This document shows, in pieces, positions 62,614 through 64,000 of a stretch of 64,000 nucleotides of DNA (within the stretch, counting starts at the first letter, position 1; every line of letters starts with the position of its first letter). This DNA is from Flavobacteriaceae bacterium (GTDB lineage: Bacteria; Bacteroidota; Bacteroidia; Flavobacteriales; Flavobacteriaceae), in assembly GCA_947453195.1 (NCBI GenBank), contig CANGFO010000001.1:1-64000 (forward strand). Reading direction: 5' to 3'. A program made the translations under genes and the position numbers. The notes under the pieces are model-generated. The model ran no database searches. It saw only the letters and a list, made by a program, of their open reading frames with translations, and was not told the origin of the DNA.

Positions 62614-63312
62614 ATGATAAATAAAAAAGTAAACTCCGTTGAGGAAGCACTGCAAGGGATTGAAGATAACATGACAATCCTTTTAGGTGGATTTGGACTG
62701 TGCGGAATCCCTGAAAATTCTATAGCCGAATTAGTAAAAAAAGGAACGAAAAACTTGACTTGTATTTCTAATAATGCGGGGGTAGATGATTTCGGACTTG
62801 GCTTATTATTACAACAAAAGCAAGTCAAGAAAATGATCTCTTCTTATGTAGGAGAAAATGCCGAATTTGAAAGACAAATGCTTTCTGGCGAATTGGATGT
62901 AGAGCTTATTCCACAAGGAACTTTAGCAGAAAGATGTCGTGCGGCGCAAGCGGGAATTCCTGCATTTTTTACTCCTGCAGGTTTCGGAACAGAAGTTGCA
63001 GAAGGCAAAGAAACACGCGAATTTAATGGAAAAATGCACGTTATGGAACACGCATTTAAAGCCGATTATTCTATCGTAAAAGCTTGGAAAGGTGACGAAG
63101 CTGGAAATTTAATTTTTAAAGGAACTGCAAGAAACTTCAACCCTTGCATGTGTGGGGCAGCCAAAATAACTATTGCTGAAGTAGAAGAATTAGTGCCGGC
63201 AGGAACTTTAGATCCAAACCAAGTGCACATACCAGGAATATTAATTCAAAGAATTTTCCAAGGTGAAAAATTTGAAAAAAGAATTGAGCAACGAACAGTA
63301 AGACAACATTAA
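62614..63312 (+). CDS. 3-oxoacid CoA-transferase subunit A
   Basis: 232 aa; [41 protein letters not shown]. Confidence 0.93.
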   Translation: MINKKVNSVEEALQGIEDNMTILLGGFGLCGIPENSIAELVKKGTKNLTCISNNAGVDDFGLGLLLQQKQVKKMISSYVGENAEFERQMLSGELDVELIPQGTLAERCRAAQAGIPAFFTPAGFGTEVAEGKETREFNGKMHVMEHAFKADYSIVKAWKGDEAGNLIFKGTARNFNPCMCGAAKITIAEVEELVPAGTLDPNQVHIPGILIQRIFQGEKFEKRIEQRTVRQH

Positions 63313-63342
63313 TTACTGATTCATTAATTTGAAAATTTGAAG

Positions 63343-64000
63343 ATGGCATTAGATAAAAACGACATAGCAAAAAGAATAGCCAAAGAAGTAAAAGACGGCT
63401 ATTATGTGAACTTAGGGATTGGAATTCCAACATTGGTAGCCAACTATGTTCGAAATGATATTTCTGTTGAATTTCAAAGCGAAAATGGAGTTCTGGGAAT
63501 GGGCCCTTTTCCATTTGAAGGAGAAGAAGACGCCGATTTAATTAATGCAGGAAAACAAACAATTACAACACTTCCTGGAGCAAGTTTCTTTGACTCTGCT
63601 TTTAGTTTCGGAATGATACGTGGGCAGCATGTTGATTTAACCATTCTTGGCGCTATGGAAGTTTCAGAAAATGGAGATATCGCTAACTGGAAAATCCCTG
63701 GTAAAATGGTAAAAGGAATGGGTGGCGCTATGGATTTAGTTGCTTCTGCAGATAACATTATCGTGGCTATGATGCACGTAAATAAAGCTGGTGAAAGCAA
63801 AATTCTTAAAAAATGTACTTTGCCGTTAACTGGAGTTGGTTGTGTGAAAAAAGTAGTGACGGAATTGGCTGTTCTAGAAATCACTCCAAAAGGATTCAAA
63901 TTGTTGGAGCGTGCGCCTGGAGTTTCTGTAGAACACATTATTGCATCAACTGAAGCTGATTTAATTATTGAAGGAACAATCCCAGAAATGGTGATCGCTT
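63343..64000 (+). CDS. 3-oxoacid CoA-transferase subunit B (truncated by window end)
   Basis: Open frame from ATG 63343 to window end: MALDKNDIAKRIAKEVKDGYYVNLGIGIPTLVANYV…SENGVLGMGPFP. Confidence 0.93.
   Translation, partial: MALDKNDIAKRIAKEVKDGYYVNLGIGIPTLVANYVRNDISVEFQSENGVLGMGPFPFEGEEDADLINAGKQTITTLPGASFFDSAFSFGMIRGQHVDLTILGAMEVSENGDIANWKIPGKMVKGMGGAMDLVASADNIIVAMMHVNKAGESKILKKCTLPLTGVGCVKKVVTELAVLEITPKGFKLLERAPGVSVEHIIASTEADLIIEGTIPEMVIA

Noticed and set aside
63474-63938. 154-aa minus-strand ORF at the right edge
   Set aside because: Antisense to the truncated CoA-transferase subunit B, which is clearly the coding strand
1-64000. Search for phage, integrase, toxin-antitoxin, restriction-modification, CBASS, retron or CRISPR genes
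   Set aside because: No protein in the window shows motifs of these systems; gene content is almost entirely housekeeping

Overview
AT-rich, gene-dense chromosomal window. Gene content (GldH, GH92, SdhCAB with cytochrome b558, SDR-type threonine dehydrogenase) and promoters of the TTTG/TAnnTTTG type indicate Bacteroidota, close to Flavobacterium. I support about 45 protein-coding genes. One is a 40-aa ORF missing from the supplied track, and one CDS is truncated at each window edge. There is also one tRNA with a CAT anticodon, a set of bidirectional stem-loop terminators and several dispersed intergenic repeats. Most of the window is housekeeping: rbfA, lepA, thiL, glyS, sdhCAB, kbl, sod, tdh, mfd, metG, ssb, feoAB, trhO, ricT, gldH, PBP1A, scoAB. 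I found no phage, transposon, CRISPR array, rRNA or recognisable defence island, and no clear-cut new system. The items most worth a second look are: (1) a dispersed bulged-hairpin element, two copies, one in the putative lepA leader; (2) a TrhO with a C-terminal extension resembling the peptidase-U32/TrhP C-terminal domain; (3) a 12-A homopolymer inside a gene for an unfamiliar HExxH secreted protein; (4) a metal-homeostasis block (feoA-feoB, OM-like protein, 40-aa Cys-rich protein, convergent with a four-repeat membrane protein and an Nramp-UspA fusion); (5) several genes with -7 boxes 4-7 nt from the start codon, suggesting leaderless transcripts. Assignments come from reading protein motifs by eye; no database search was run. 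Coordinates of hand-located motifs may be off by 1-2 nt.
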